From positions 124,001 through 188,000 of the forward strand of contig NZ_LNXS01000001.1 in NCBI RefSeq assembly GCF_001467525.1: DNA of 64,000 bases, read 5' to 3'. The DNA comes from Legionella anisa. Lineage in GTDB: Bacteria; Pseudomonadota; Gammaproteobacteria; Legionellales; Legionellaceae. The notes under the pieces are model-generated. The model was not told the origin of the DNA, ran no database searches, and saw only the letters and a list, made by a program, of their open reading frames with translations. Below, one piece after another: positions 39,706 to 50,661 of this stretch (within the stretch, counting starts at the first letter, position 1; the number at the start of each line of letters is the position of its first letter). The position numbers and the translations under genes are program-made.

Positions 39706-40771
39706 GAACTTGCTCCTCAATAATAGATACGATGTGATCCGTCGCGGACTTAATATTTAGTGCATCGATTTTATTCCTAATATCCTCTTTATTATTCTCC
39801 AGTTCATGTAACGTTTGCAGCAAAGCATCGGTATTCAAAGATCGATCTTCAATGACAAGGCTAATACCTAATTTTTGAAAATATCGAGCATTTTGGATTT
39901 GATCTCCTCGACTTACCTCTGCTGGTAAAGGAATTAAAATATGAGGTTTACCCAGAGCTAAGAGTTCATATAGAGAATTAGCTCCAGCCCGCGAAACAAC
40001 TACAGATGCTGCAGCAAACAAATGCGCTAATTCTTCATTAACATATTCAAATTGTTTGTACTCTTTTTGATCAATCAGGGATGGCTCTAATTTTCCTTTT
40101 CCACAGATGTGAATGACTTGATATTTTTTGGTCAATTGAGGTAAAGCCTCACGAATACTACGATTGATAGAGCCGGCACCTAAGCTACCACCTATAGCTA
40201 AAAGACAGGGCTTATCTGCATTAAATCCACACAATTCAAGTCCGTGGTCACTGTTACCAGTAAACAACTGATCACGAATAGGAGTACCCGTTATTTCTAT
40301 TTTATCTTGTTTTTTAAAATGTTTTTTTCCCGCATCAAAAGTCAAACATATTTTATTAACAAAAGGAAAACAGAGTCGATTGGCAAGTCCGGGACTCATA
40401 TCAGATTCATGAGCAACAACAGGAATCCGATTTAACCAGGCACCCACTACCACTGGAAATGCAACAAAACCGCCTTTAGAAAAAATCACGTCGGGCTTTA
40501 ATTTATTAAGTAAGAAAAAAGATTGCACAATACCCAGAAGTATTTTAAATGGATCCAACACGTTTTTAAAACTCAAATATCGGCGTAATTTACCACTGCT
40601 TATCCCGTAAAATGGGATTTTAAGTGGCTCTATCATCTGTTTTTCAATACCATGAGCAGAACCAATATAGGCGATTTCCCAACCTTTAAGGCTAAATTCT
40701 TTAATTAACGCCATGTTAGGCGCCACATGCCCTGCTGTACCTCCTCCTGTAAAAATAATCATTGGCATCAT
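39680..40771 (-). CDS. MurG-like UDP-GlcNAc:lipid I glycosyltransferase
   Basis: A GT28-family glycosyltransferase of 363 residues that would make lipid II from lipid I on the inner face of the membrane. The N-terminal domain has GGTAGHVAPN and FSKGGFVAFPVVVGAW; the C-terminal domain has AIGGSLGAGSIN and SRAGANSLYELLALGKP, the UDP-GlcNAc site. The wording of these motifs (GSAHGIEKQMI, HESDMSPGLANR) recalls Firmicutes MurG more than the usual proteobacterial form. It is outside a division-cell-wall cluster, between nadC and an M20 peptidase, and overlaps both. It may be a second, transferred MurG; whether it replaces or adds to the standard one is not visible here. Confidence 0.82.
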   Translation of the reverse strand: MMPMIIFTGGGTAGHVAPNMALIKEFSLKGWEIAYIGSAHGIEKQMIEPLKIPFYGISSGKLRRYLSFKNVLDPFKILLGIVQSFFLLNKLKPDVIFSKGGFVAFPVVVGAWLNRIPVVAHESDMSPGLANRLCFPFVNKICLTFDAGKKHFKKQDKIEITGTPIRDQLFTGNSDHGLELCGFNADKPCLLAIGGSLGAGSINRSIREALPQLTKKYQVIHICGKGKLEPSLIDQKEYKQFEYVNEELAHLFAAASVVVSRAGANSLYELLALGKPHILIPLPAEVSRGDQIQNARYFQKLGISLVIEDRSLNTDALLQTLHELENNKEDIRNKIDALNIKSATDHIVSIIEEQVHVQSASAV

Positions 40772-41610
40772 AAAATTTTCCTAATTAGTAAACTTAAGTC
40801 TATGGCTTGAATTGATTTGGTAATCGCACCAACAGAAATGAAATCAACACCCAATTGAGCTATTGCAGTAATATTTTCTAACGTAACTCCGCCAGAAACT
40901 TCTAAAGTACAATGTTTTGGTTGATTCATTCTAACTGCCTGTTCAAGCATCTCCCGACTAAAATTATCCAGCATGATTCGATCAGGGTGAGCACACATTG
41001 CTTCGCGCAACTCATCCAGAGTTTCGACCTCTACTTCAATTAAAACATTCTTTTGGTTCTTTCTAGCCAAAGCAATCGCCTTCGCTACTGAACCACAGGC
41101 CGTAATATGATTTTCTTTAATTAAAACAGCATCATAAAGTCCCATGCGATGATTAAAACCACCTCCACACGTAACCGCATATTTTTGTGCAGCTCTTAAT
41201 CCAGGAAGCGTTTTCCGTGTATCCAGTAATCGAGTTGACGTACCGCGAAGCTTTTCTGCATAACGATAAGTTTGTGTTGCTGTAGCTGAAAGAGTTTGTA
41301 AAAAATTTAATGCAGTGCGCTCGCCTGTTAAAATATTTCTTGCTGAGCCATATAAAGTACATAGCGTAGATGGGGCTGGTAACCATTCACCTTCAGCAAC
41401 TTGCCACTCCACTTTGATTTGATCATCGAGTTGATTGAATACCTCATTAACCCAAAGTTGGCCACATACCACCATAGGCTCTCGACAAATAATTTTTGCT
41501 TCAGCCTGAAGATGAGCGGATAACAAAGTTGCCGTCACATCCCCATCACCCACATCCTCATGCAATGCACGTGTTACCTCAGCCTCTATTTGTAAAGAAG
41601 TTTTATTCAT
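40768..41610 (-). CDS. nadC: Nicotinate-nucleotide pyrophosphorylase (quinolinate phosphoribosyltransferase)
   Basis: Third step of de novo NAD synthesis, turning quinolinate and PRPP into nicotinate mononucleotide. The 280-residue protein has the family block RKTLPGLRAAQKYAV, then GGGFNHRMGLYDAVLIKENH, EVEVETLDE with the acidic active-site residues, and the C-terminal VSGGVTLENI and FISVGAIT. It overlaps the antiporter gene by 8 bases and the MurG-like gene by 4. The nadB and nadA genes are about 8 kb away on the other strand. Confidence 0.96.
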   Translation of the reverse strand: MNKTSLQIEAEVTRALHEDVGDGDVTATLLSAHLQAEAKIICREPMVVCGQLWVNEVFNQLDDQIKVEWQVAEGEWLPAPSTLCTLYGSARNILTGERTALNFLQTLSATATQTYRYAEKLRGTSTRLLDTRKTLPGLRAAQKYAVTCGGGFNHRMGLYDAVLIKENHITACGSVAKAIALARKNQKNVLIEVEVETLDELREAMCAHPDRIMLDNFSREMLEQAVRMNQPKHCTLEVSGGVTLENITAIAQLGVDFISVGAITKSIQAIDLSLLIRKIL

Positions 41611-43048
41611 CGATTACTTCCCTATTATTCTTTGCATAGCGTGCTTTTAATAAAAGAGGCGCAATAAAAGTGGTCACCATAACCATTAAAACAATTGCAG
41701 AAAATAATTCATCTGACATAACCCCCAGAGTTCGACCAATAGAAGCGAAAACTAATCCCACTTCGCCGCGAGGTAACATCCCGATGCCAATAAGCAATCG
41801 ATCATCTGAAGCTCGTGCCCCATAACCACTGAGTAATTTGCCAATCACCGCCGCGATGATTAAACCACTTGCTAAAATAATTACATTCCAATGATAAAAG
41901 CTCTCTAATTTAACTTGAATGCCGATCACAATAAAAAACATAGGTGCCAAAATGGATTCTAATGGAGATAATAAATGATAAATACTGCGATTTTCTTGTT
42001 GACTCAGAGGCATACCATCAAAATAGTCATCATGAAGAATTACGCCAGCGGTAAATGCGCCAATAATTGTTGCAAGTTGAAGCACTGAAGCGAGCCAAGA
42101 AAGAGTCATGATAAATATAAAAGAAATAAATAATTTTGCTTCCCAAGGCTCCAGAAAACGGAAAAAATAAATCGCTTTGCGTAAAACAATCGGACCTAGA
42201 TATAAAGTGCCGGCAAAAAACAACAGCGCACTCACGATAATGCGTAGCACCACCATTATATCTACCGCACCGCTAATCACTAGCGAACTGACTACGGCTA
42301 ATATAATTAAGCCCAAAACATCATCCAACATTGCCGCACCTAAAATAATTTTTGCTTCCCTGGTACGTAATTTTTTCATTTCAGAAAGTACCCGCGCAGT
42401 AATTCCTATACTTGTTGCACTAAGCGTCGCTGCAATAAATAAATCGACCTGATAGGATCCATTAGGTATAAATATATAAGCGACACCAAAACCCAGCAGC
42501 ATAGGAGCAATTACGCCAATTAAAGCAACAAAAAGTGAATCACGGCCTGTATGCTTCATTTCTTCTATTGAACTTTCCAAACCAACCATAAATAGAAGAA
42601 AAATGACCCCATATCGCGAAAAAATATCAACAATATAAGTAATTTTCAAAAAATCAGCACCGTGAGGCCCACTTAAAGCACTTACAACTTGCTGTGAATA
42701 ATTTGGATTAGGAATAACTGAAGTAACCGCCTGATTTAAAGGCACGCCTTCAAGTATTTGTCTCACTGCATCAAAAATTGCAGAGCCTTCCCGGAGCAAA
42801 ATAGCTAATGGAAATCCGTAATAATAGAATAAATTGCCTATAAGAATTCCAATCACCAATTCGCCAAGAACGCTGGGTTGATGGATACGTCTTGCCGTAT
42901 AACGACCAATAATTGCAAAGAAGAAAATAGTAGTCACGCCAAGTAACACAAACGCAATTGGATCATCATGAGTTGGCTGTCCAGCAGAGGCAAAAACCAT
43001 AACTGGATATATTCCTGCAATAAGAAGCCACCATTTTAAATGCTGCAT
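41603..43048 (-). CDS. CPA2-family cation:proton antiporter (Kef/Nap-type)
   Basis: A polytopic inner-membrane protein of 481 residues with about twelve membrane segments, related to KefB/KefC and other sodium- or potassium-proton antiporters. An N-terminal hydrophobic segment could be a signal. Conserved parts are the HQPSVLGELVIGILIGN segment, the mid-membrane GAAMLDDVLGLIILAV (paired acidic residues in a transport helix) and IGMLPRGEVGLVFASIG. No C-terminal TrkA-N domain is present, so glutathione or NAD gating is not expected. It heads the operon with nadC. Confidence 0.87.
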   Translation of the reverse strand: MQHLKWWLLIAGIYPVMVFASAGQPTHDDPIAFVLLGVTTIFFFAIIGRYTARRIHQPSVLGELVIGILIGNLFYYYGFPLAILLREGSAIFDAVRQILEGVPLNQAVTSVIPNPNYSQQVVSALSGPHGADFLKITYIVDIFSRYGVIFLLFMVGLESSIEEMKHTGRDSLFVALIGVIAPMLLGFGVAYIFIPNGSYQVDLFIAATLSATSIGITARVLSEMKKLRTREAKIILGAAMLDDVLGLIILAVVSSLVISGAVDIMVVLRIIVSALLFFAGTLYLGPIVLRKAIYFFRFLEPWEAKLFISFIFIMTLSWLASVLQLATIIGAFTAGVILHDDYFDGMPLSQQENRSIYHLLSPLESILAPMFFIVIGIQVKLESFYHWNVIILASGLIIAAVIGKLLSGYGARASDDRLLIGIGMLPRGEVGLVFASIGRTLGVMSDELFSAIVLMVMVTTFIAPLLLKARYAKNNREVIDE

Positions 43049-43194
43049 TACTCTTTTATACCTCGCGAAAATATTCTCTTATTGCCGAATAACCTTCGGC
43101 AATTTACTCATAACGTGTCAAAAATCCTTCTCCCACGTCCTGCGGCTGCAGTTTGTGCCTAGCTATCGAGAAGTGACATTTATTCCATTGAATC

Positions 43195-45573
43195 CTATTG
43201 CTTTGCCAAAAATAAACACGTCTCCAAAACAGAGTCCGGATTCAGTGAAACACTTTCTATGCCTTCTTTCATTAACCATTGGGCAAAGTCTTGATGATCT
43301 GAAGGCCCTTGACCACAGATACCTATGTATTTATTGGCCTTTTTGCATGCAGTAATTGCCATATGTAATAAAACTTTCACTGCGTCATCTCGCTCATCAA
43401 ATTGAGCCGCTATCAAACCAGAGTCTCTATCTAAACCTAATGTCAATTGAGTTAAGTCATTAGAGCCGATAGAAAAACCATCAAAATACTCTAAAAATTC
43501 TTTGGCTAACAATGCATTGGAAGGTAATTCACACATCATAATAACACGTAATCCATGTTTACCCCGCTCAAGTCCATGCTGCTTTAAAACCTGAATTACA
43601 TTACTTGCTTCAGTGACTGTTCTTACGAAAGGAATCATAATTTCTACGTTCGTCAAGCCCATTTCTTCGCGAACACGTCGTACTGCTTTACATTCTAAAG
43701 CAAAGCACTCTGCAAACGACTCAGAAACATAACGTGATGCACCTCTAAAACCCAGCATTGGATTTTCTTCATGTGGCTCATATAAATTACCGCCAACAAG
43801 ATTTGCATATTCATTTGATTTAAAATCGGACAATCGTACAATTACAGGTTTAGGATAAAATGCGGCAGCTATTGTTGCAATTCCTTCTTTTAATCGCTCA
43901 ATATAATATTCAACAGGAGATGTATAGGCTGCTGTTTTTTCGGTAATAAATTGTTTTAATTCCTTATCTTTTAAGCGATCAAAATCAAGTAATGCACGCG
44001 GGTGAATACCAATAGTATTGGAAATTAAAAACTCAAGGCGAGCTAAACCCACTCCTGAGTTAGGAATAGATTGAAATGTAAAAGCACGTTCTGGATTACC
44101 TACATTTAACATCACTTTCATTGGCAATTCAGGCATGGTTTCTACATCAAGTTGCACTTGCTCGAACGGCAACAAACCTGCATAAACATAGCCGTTATCC
44201 CCTTCAGCGCAACTAACGGTTACTTCATCACCATCACGTATGGTTTTTGTAGCATCACCGCACCCTACTACAGCGGGAATACCCAATTCGCGAGCAATAA
44301 TCGCCGCATGACAGGTTCTGCCACCGCGATTAGTAACAATCGCTGAAGCACGCTTCATTACAGGTTCCCAATCAGGATCAGTCATGTCTGAGATCAATAC
44401 ATCACCCGGTTGGACACGATCCATTTCACTTACATCTTTGATGATCCTTGCCCTACCTTGTCCTATACGTTGACCTATACTGCGTCCTTCGGCCAATATC
44501 TCACCTTTTTGCTGTAGGGTGTAACGTTCCAATATTTGTTTATTGTCGCGGCTTTTTACTGTTTCAGGACGAGCCTGTAAAATATATAATTGGCCATTTA
44601 GACCATCTTTTGCCCATTCTATATCCATTGGTCGGCCATAATGCTTTTCGATAATTATGGCTTGACGCGCCAAGCTTTCCACTTCGCTCGGAGTTAAAGA
44701 AAAGAGCAGACGATCTTTTGCATCAACCTCAACCGTTTTGACTCGTTGCTGCTTGCTAGGGTCATCACAATAAACCATTTTCAAGGCCTTACTTCCCAGA
44801 TTTCTGCGAATAACCGCGGGTCTACCTGCTTGAACCCCAGGCTTATGCACATAATACTCATCTGGATTGACAGCTCCCTGGACAACCATCTCGCCCAAGC
44901 CATAAGACGAAGTGATGAAGACTACTTGATCAAACCCTGACTCAGTATCCATGGTAAACATCACACCACTTACTGCCAAATCACTACGGATCATCTGTTG
45001 AATACCTGCAGATAAGGCTACTTCATGGTGGGCAAACTGATGATGGGTCCGATAAGTGATTGCTCTATCATTGAACAACGATGCAAAAACATGTTTGATC
45101 GAGAGCAAAACATCATCAATTCCTTTTACATTTAAAAAAGTTTCTTGTTGACCTGCAAATGATGCATCGGGTAAATCTTCCGCTGTTGCTGAGGAACGAA
45201 CCGCCACACTAAAATTATCATGACCTATCGAGTGAGACATCTGTTCGTATGCAGCTCGCACTGCATGTTCAAACTCAGGAGTAAATGGTGTATTGACAAT
45301 CATTTCTCTAATTTCTTTCCCAACAAGAGCCAACTGCTGTACATTATCTGAATCTAAAGCCGCTAATTTTTCATAGATTTTCTTATCTAAATCATTTTGG
45401 GACAAAAACTCTCTGAATGAATCCGCTGTCGTTGCAAATCCGCCAGGAACAGACACTCCTGCTGAGGATAAATGACTGATCATCTCACCAAGAGAAGCAT
45501 TTTTTCCACCAACCTGTTCCAGATCGTGCATGCCAAGATGTGCTAAATCGATAATATGTGTTTTGACCGTCAT
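43195..45573 (-). CDS. ppsA: Phosphoenolpyruvate synthase PpsA
   Basis: Gluconeogenic enzyme making PEP from pyruvate and ATP. The 792-residue length is typical. An N-terminal ATP-grasp domain has [12 protein letters not shown] and [18 protein letters not shown]-like blocks (shortened here). The phosphohistidine domain has [13 protein letters not shown], and the C-terminal TIM barrel has [12 protein letters not shown] and ICGQGPSD with the catalytic Cys. It is monocistronic on the minus strand. It fits a life on amino acids, which supply pyruvate, together with sdaA in this window. Confidence 0.97.
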   Translation of the reverse strand: MTVKTHIIDLAHLGMHDLEQVGGKNASLGEMISHLSSAGVSVPGGFATTADSFREFLSQNDLDKKIYEKLAALDSDNVQQLALVGKEIREMIVNTPFTPEFEHAVRAAYEQMSHSIGHDNFSVAVRSSATAEDLPDASFAGQQETFLNVKGIDDVLLSIKHVFASLFNDRAITYRTHHQFAHHEVALSAGIQQMIRSDLAVSGVMFTMDTESGFDQVVFITSSYGLGEMVVQGAVNPDEYYVHKPGVQAGRPAVIRRNLGSKALKMVYCDDPSKQQRVKTVEVDAKDRLLFSLTPSEVESLARQAIIIEKHYGRPMDIEWAKDGLNGQLYILQARPETVKSRDNKQILERYTLQQKGEILAEGRSIGQRIGQGRARIIKDVSEMDRVQPGDVLISDMTDPDWEPVMKRASAIVTNRGGRTCHAAIIARELGIPAVVGCGDATKTIRDGDEVTVSCAEGDNGYVYAGLLPFEQVQLDVETMPELPMKVMLNVGNPERAFTFQSIPNSGVGLARLEFLISNTIGIHPRALLDFDRLKDKELKQFITEKTAAYTSPVEYYIERLKEGIATIAAAFYPKPVIVRLSDFKSNEYANLVGGNLYEPHEENPMLGFRGASRYVSESFAECFALECKAVRRVREEMGLTNVEIMIPFVRTVTEASNVIQVLKQHGLERGKHGLRVIMMCELPSNALLAKEFLEYFDGFSIGSNDLTQLTLGLDRDSGLIAAQFDERDDAVKVLLHMAITACKKANKYIGICGQGPSDHQDFAQWLMKEGIESVSLNPDSVLETCLFLAKQ

Positions 45574-45719
45574 AACTACCCCGAATCCATAAAATGATAG
45601 TTATTTTACTGAAAATGTGGGGCTATGGGAATTAGAAACTTTATTTGTCAGCCAACATTTGTTTTTACCCCATCAAGACAAACGATCATTTCATCTAATC
45701 CGAGAGGCAAGTGGCAAGA

Positions 45720-47357
45720 TTATGCATTGCATGCAACTAAAGCTTGAGAAAATTCCTTATGGAAATTCTTCTCTCCTAGAAGTTTAATAATTCCTCCCTT
45801 ACGTAGTTTTTCTTCTACTCGTGAGTTGGCTCCACTTAGAATCACTCTCACGTTACGTTCTTGTAAATCTTCAATAATTTCTTCCAAAGTTTGCAAGCCA
45901 GTTACATCCATAAAGGGTACCCAACGCATTCGAATAATTAACGTTTTGGGATCGGTATGGGTTACTGCTAAAGCATGTTGAAAGGACTCTGCTGCGCCAA
46001 AGAAAAAAGGGCCTTCTACAGCATAGACTAATACTCCATCCGGTAAGGTTTCGATATTTTGTCGTGCCATTTCATGTGCCAACTCTTCTTGAGTCATTTG
46101 TTGCACTTCAACACTGGAAGCCATACCTCGTATAAAATTCAGTACAGCAATAATTACACCTATATTTACTGCAACTACCAAATCAACAAACACGGTAAGG
46201 AAAAAGGTTACTAACAAAATCACAACATCAGCTTTTGGGGCACGTTGTATTAATTTAATGAAATGTTTTACTTCACTCATATTCCAAGCGACAACAAACA
46301 AAATTGCAGCAAGCACCGTAAGCGGTATATTCACTGCCAAAGGTGCCAAGAAAAGAATAATTAAAACTAAAGTCAGTGCATGGATTACACCTGCTAACGG
46401 ACTATTAGCACCATTACGAATATTTGTCGCTGTACGAGCAATAGCTCCTGTTGCTGCAAACCCTCCAAACAATGGCGTAAAAATGTTAGCTATTCCTTGA
46501 CCAATCAGCTCCTGATTGGAATTATGTTTTGTTCCTGCCATTCCATCTGCAACAACTGCAGATAAAAGTGATTCTATAGCACCGAGCATCGCAATCGTAA
46601 AAGCGGGGCCTATTAATTCGATCACCTTATCTATTGTGAGATCAGGCAATTTAAATTCCGGTAAACCTTGAGGTATCCCACCAAACAAGGAACCTATAGT
46701 CGCAACTCCGGAAAAACCATAGATTGTCTGCAATCCGGCCACAACCAATAGAGCCACAAGCGGTCCCGGAACACGCTTTAACCCTGGAACCCTATTTGAA
46801 AAAATAACCAAAAACAGTGAAAAAAAGCCTAAAATGGTTGTCAGTATATTGAGCTGAGGAAAAGACTGCAGTAAATACCATAATTTTTCATGAAAATGGC
46901 CGCTTCCACCAGAGGGAAGCCCAAAAAAGTAGTGCCATTGCCCAACCCAAATTACTACACCAATTCCTGCAGTAAAACCAATAATCACTGGGGCTGGGAT
47001 AAATTTAATAATGCCTCCTAAACGAGCAAGACCAAAAAATAAAAGTATGACCCCCGCAAGTAGCGTTGAAATTTGTAAACCAGAAACTCCATATTTAGCA
47101 GTAATTCCCGAAAGAACCACAATAAAAGCGCCGGTAGGACCTGCAATTTGTAACCGGCTTCCACCCATAACTGAAACAATCAAGCCAGCAATAATCGCTG
47201 TATAAATACCTTGTTCTGGTCGTACACCTGACGCAATGGCGAAAGCCATTGCCAAAGGCAAGGCAACAACCCCCACGATAATTCCTGAGATAATATTTTG
47301 TAACCAATATTTCTTGTGGAACAGGCCCGCCTGATATGATTCAATGATGGTTTTCAT
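45720..47357 (-). CDS. SulP-family anion transporter with C-terminal STAS domain
   Basis: A 545-residue inner-membrane transporter with 12-14 membrane segments. The N-terminal region has GVVALPLAMAFAIASGVRPEQG, the SulP signature, and IAGPTGAFIV. A STAS domain occupies about 435-545, with VPFMDVTGLQTLEEII. The substrate could be sulfate, bicarbonate or a dicarboxylate; no residue seen here settles this. It is monocistronic and divergent from purB across about 150 bases. Confidence 0.92.
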   Translation of the reverse strand: MKTIIESYQAGLFHKKYWLQNIISGIIVGVVALPLAMAFAIASGVRPEQGIYTAIIAGLIVSVMGGSRLQIAGPTGAFIVVLSGITAKYGVSGLQISTLLAGVILLFFGLARLGGIIKFIPAPVIIGFTAGIGVVIWVGQWHYFFGLPSGGSGHFHEKLWYLLQSFPQLNILTTILGFFSLFLVIFSNRVPGLKRVPGPLVALLVVAGLQTIYGFSGVATIGSLFGGIPQGLPEFKLPDLTIDKVIELIGPAFTIAMLGAIESLLSAVVADGMAGTKHNSNQELIGQGIANIFTPLFGGFAATGAIARTATNIRNGANSPLAGVIHALTLVLIILFLAPLAVNIPLTVLAAILFVVAWNMSEVKHFIKLIQRAPKADVVILLVTFFLTVFVDLVVAVNIGVIIAVLNFIRGMASSVEVQQMTQEELAHEMARQNIETLPDGVLVYAVEGPFFFGAAESFQHALAVTHTDPKTLIIRMRWVPFMDVTGLQTLEEIIEDLQERNVRVILSGANSRVEEKLRKGGIIKLLGEKNFHKEFSQALVACNA

Positions 47358-47504
47358 AAAATCCTATGACTCATTCTTAAAAATGCTATCATTATACACA
47401 ATCATATTAAAAAAATATCAATTTTCTGATAAAATTCCTCGCTTTATTCACATCTGAACGCGCATCTAATATTATATGTGCTTTATTATTAAGGCTAGCT
47501 ACTT

Positions 47505-48875
47505 ATGACTCTTACTGCTTTAAATGCGATCTCTCCAATCGACGGGCGTTATATTAATAAAACAAGGGCTTTGAGTCCTTATTTTAGTGAGTTCGCCTTA
47601 ATTTATTACCGCCTGACTGTAGAAATTCGTTGGCTTGAATCTTTAGCAGCCAATAAAGCGATTTCCGAGGTTCCTCAATTAGATCAAAAGGCTCAAGACT
47701 TTCTTGATGATCTTATTGCCAATTTTGATGAGGAAGAAGCCATCAAAATTAAAGAATTTGAAAGGCAAACAAATCACGATGTTAAAGCAATAGAATATTA
47801 CCTAAAGGATAAGTTCCAGCAGAATGCCAGTTTGAAAGCAATTACTGCTTTTATTCATTTCGCGTGTACCTCAGAAGATATCAACAACTTAGCTTATGCC
47901 TTAATGGTCAAACAGGCAATTGCCCAGGTTATTCAACCCACGCTTGCTGAAATTATGGGAGGAATTACGCTACTTGGAAAACAGCATGCCGACGTACCTA
48001 TGTTATCCAGAACACATGGTCAACCAGCAACACCTACAACTATGGGGAAAGAGTTAGTCAATTTTGTTGCCCGTCTCAAAAGACCACAACAGCAATTATG
48101 TGAAGTATTGATTCCTGGTAAATTCAATGGTGCCGTTGGTAATTACAACGCACATACTATAGCTTATCCCGAAGTAGACTGGCGCAAGCACTGCGCTAAT
48201 TTTGTTACGTCACTGGGTTTATCTTTTAATGCCTATACCACACAAATCGAGCCGCATGATGGATTAGCAGAAGTATCGCAAATTATGGTGCGTATTAATA
48301 ATATTTTGCTCGATTACACTCAAGATATTTGGAGCTATATTTCTCTTGGTTACTTTAAACAAAAAACTGTAGCAGAAGAAGTTGGTTCATCCACTATGCC
48401 TCATAAAGTAAACCCCATTGATTTTGAAAATGCCGAGGGAAATTTAGGAATGGCGAATGCCCTCTTCATTCATTTTGCAAATAAACTGACTCAATCACGT
48501 CTGCAACGCGATTTATCTGATTCTACCGTATTGCGTAATATAGGTATGGCATTCTCTTACAGTCTTATTGCCTATCTGTCCCTAGCCAAAGGTAATGATA
48601 AATTACAAATCAATAAACGTCCTTTACAAGAAGATTTAAAATCAAATTGGGAAGTATTGGCTGAAGCAGTACAAACCATGATGCGTCGTTATAATGTGCC
48701 AAATGCCTATGAACAGTTAAAAGATTTAACCCGTGGGCAAGGAATTGATGAACAAAGCCTCAAGCAATTCATTAAAGGACTCTCGATCCCTGAGGAAGCT
48801 AAAGAGCAATTAATTAAACTCACACCAGAAAATTATACTGGTCTGGCAACCCAGTTAGTAAAGGCCTTTTTATGA
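47505..48875 (+). CDS. purB: Adenylosuccinate lyase PurB
   Basis: Purine-synthesis enzyme acting twice: on SAICAR and on adenylosuccinate. The 456-residue protein is of the E. coli type. It has ISPIDGRY at the N terminus, TSEDINNLAYALM, the catalytic His in RTHGQPATPTTMGKE, and the fumarase-superfamily signature GSSTMPHKVNPIDFENAEGN. Its last bases overlap the start of nadB by 4, so purine and NAD genes are translationally linked here; both use aspartate and release or form related C4 acids. Confidence 0.97.
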   Translation: MTLTALNAISPIDGRYINKTRALSPYFSEFALIYYRLTVEIRWLESLAANKAISEVPQLDQKAQDFLDDLIANFDEEEAIKIKEFERQTNHDVKAIEYYLKDKFQQNASLKAITAFIHFACTSEDINNLAYALMVKQAIAQVIQPTLAEIMGGITLLGKQHADVPMLSRTHGQPATPTTMGKELVNFVARLKRPQQQLCEVLIPGKFNGAVGNYNAHTIAYPEVDWRKHCANFVTSLGLSFNAYTTQIEPHDGLAEVSQIMVRINNILLDYTQDIWSYISLGYFKQKTVAEEVGSSTMPHKVNPIDFENAEGNLGMANALFIHFANKLTQSRLQRDLSDSTVLRNIGMAFSYSLIAYLSLAKGNDKLQINKRPLQEDLKSNWEVLAEAVQTMMRRYNVPNAYEQLKDLTRGQGIDEQSLKQFIKGLSIPEEAKEQLIKLTPENYTGLATQLVKAFL

Positions 48876-50521
48876 GTGAGACACTCTCGCAACAAGGACA
48901 GACCTTTGAGTTTGATGTCCTTGTTATGGGCACAGGACTGGCTGGATTGCAATATTGCTTACAGCTGATTCAACTGCAACCTCGGTTAAAAATTGCTTTA
49001 ATCAGCAAAGCAGAGGCTATTGAATGCAATAGCCGTTATGCCCAAGGTGGAATCGCTGCTGCTTTTTCAGCAGAAGATTCTCTTGAATCGCATATTTCAG
49101 ATACCTTGATTGCTGGAGATGGGCTGTGTTATCCACCGGCCGTTGAATTTATTATTCGACAAGGCCCAGAGATGATAAAACAGCTGAGTCAATATAATGT
49201 TCACTTTAAACAAGATGGCAAAGGAAATTTTCACCTAGCCCAAGAAGGAGGACATTCCCATCGACGGATTTTTAACTGTGGTGATCAAACGGGCTTATCG
49301 ATTACCCAAACAATGAACCAACTTGCCCAACAGCAGCAGCAAATTCATTTTTTTGAACATCATGTAGCAGTAAATCTAATTACCCATTACCATCCTCATC
49401 GCACCGATATTCAGGGAGAGGTTTTAGGAGCTTATATTCTGGATTGTACTGCAAATCGAATTCATACTTTTCTAGCGAATTGTGTGATATTAGCTACTGG
49501 AGGCGCAGGTAAAACGTACCGATATACAACAAATCCCATGGTTGCCACCGGAGATGGGGTTGCCATGGCTTATCGTGCTGGAGCACGGATTGGGAATATG
49601 GAGTTTTACCAATTCCACCCTACTCTGCTGCATCATCATTCTTTGAATAATTTCCTCATTTCAGAAGCGGTGCGTGGCGAAGGAGCTTTACTCAAAAATG
49701 CCGAAACAGGGGAACGATTTATGAAGCACTACGCCCCTGAGCAAATGGAACTAGCAACACGTGATGTCGTTGCGCGTGCTATTTTTAGTGAAATTGAACG
49801 CAGTCAAATGGGATATGTTTATTTAGATATTACCCATCAATCCAAAGAATTCCTGAAAAAACGTTTCCCGCAAATTTATACGACTCTATTATCCATTGGC
49901 ATTGATATGAGCCAAGATATGATTCCCGTTGTGCCAGCAGCACATTATCAATGTGGGGGCATCCTTACGGATGTTGATGGCCGAACCGACTTAAAACGAC
50001 TCTATGCCATAGGGGAAGTCGCTTTTACCGGTTTACATGGAGCCAATCGTCTGGCGAGTAACTCATTGCTTGAAGCATTGGTCATGGGTTCCAATGCCGC
50101 TCGATGTACTTTAAAAGATATTTCTGCTCCGTGGAAATACAACGAACCTATTCCTAACTGGAGCGCACCCAGTGAAGTCAATGCACGACGCGCCAGCCAA
50201 ATTAATGCCCAGTGGCGTGGCTTAAGAGGAGAAATGACATCTTATGCAGGTATCGTGCGAACTGAAGCAGGACTTGAAGATCTACTACAATTAATAATGA
50301 AGCGTAAAAAAATAATTGAAGAATATTATTGGAAACATAGTATCACACGAGATTTTATTGAATTAAGAAACATTATTCTTAATGCCGAACTCATTGTAAG
50401 AGCAGCTCTGGCAAGACGAGAATCACGTGGTGGGCACTTTCGTGAAGATTACCCAAATAAGAAAGCGGAAGCACAAGAAAGCATTGCCAAACTTGGATTA
50501 ATGGATAATTCACTTGAGTAA
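48872..50521 (+). CDS. nadB: L-aspartate oxidase NadB
   Basis: Flavoenzyme that oxidises aspartate to iminoaspartate in NAD synthesis. The 549-residue protein has an N-terminal FAD Rossmann motif GTGLAGLQYC, the SRYAQGGIAAAF block, the FAD-binding ILATGGAGKTYRYTTNP, and the capping domain with EFYQFHPT. The C-terminal RESRGGHFREDYP stretch is typical of the succinate dehydrogenase/aspartate oxidase family. It overlaps purB. The following gene nadA is 140 bases away across a palindromic repeat. Confidence 0.96.
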   Translation: MSETLSQQGQTFEFDVLVMGTGLAGLQYCLQLIQLQPRLKIALISKAEAIECNSRYAQGGIAAAFSAEDSLESHISDTLIAGDGLCYPPAVEFIIRQGPEMIKQLSQYNVHFKQDGKGNFHLAQEGGHSHRRIFNCGDQTGLSITQTMNQLAQQQQQIHFFEHHVAVNLITHYHPHRTDIQGEVLGAYILDCTANRIHTFLANCVILATGGAGKTYRYTTNPMVATGDGVAMAYRAGARIGNMEFYQFHPTLLHHHSLNNFLISEAVRGEGALLKNAETGERFMKHYAPEQMELATRDVVARAIFSEIERSQMGYVYLDITHQSKEFLKKRFPQIYTTLLSIGIDMSQDMIPVVPAAHYQCGGILTDVDGRTDLKRLYAIGEVAFTGLHGANRLASNSLLEALVMGSNAARCTLKDISAPWKYNEPIPNWSAPSEVNARRASQINAQWRGLRGEMTSYAGIVRTEAGLEDLLQLIMKRKKIIEEYYWKHSITRDFIELRNIILNAELIVRAALARRESRGGHFREDYPNKKAEAQESIAKLGLMDNSLE

Positions 50522-50530
50522 TAAGATTGA

Positions 50531-50622
50531 TGTAGCCTGGGTGCAGCGCAGCGAAACCCGGGGTTACTGGACATGAATAGGCTTCTCTATCCCGGGTTAC
50601 GCTGCGCTGCACCCAGGCTACA
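50531..50622. repeat. Palindromic repeat family 1 copy inside the nadB-nadA gap
   Basis: TGTAGCCTGGGTGCAGCG starts the left arm and the right arm is nearly its perfect reverse complement. The hairpin is 10 bases after the nadB stop and 40 bases before nadA, so it may lower or stabilise transcription between two genes of one pathway. Confidence 0.85.
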
Positions 50623-50661
50623 ATCTAAGTAATAAATTAAAAATGATTTGAGGCAAAACTG

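Noticed and set aside
50391-50612. Minus-strand ORF of 73 codons
   Set aside because: It is the antisense of nadB plus a family-1 repeat.
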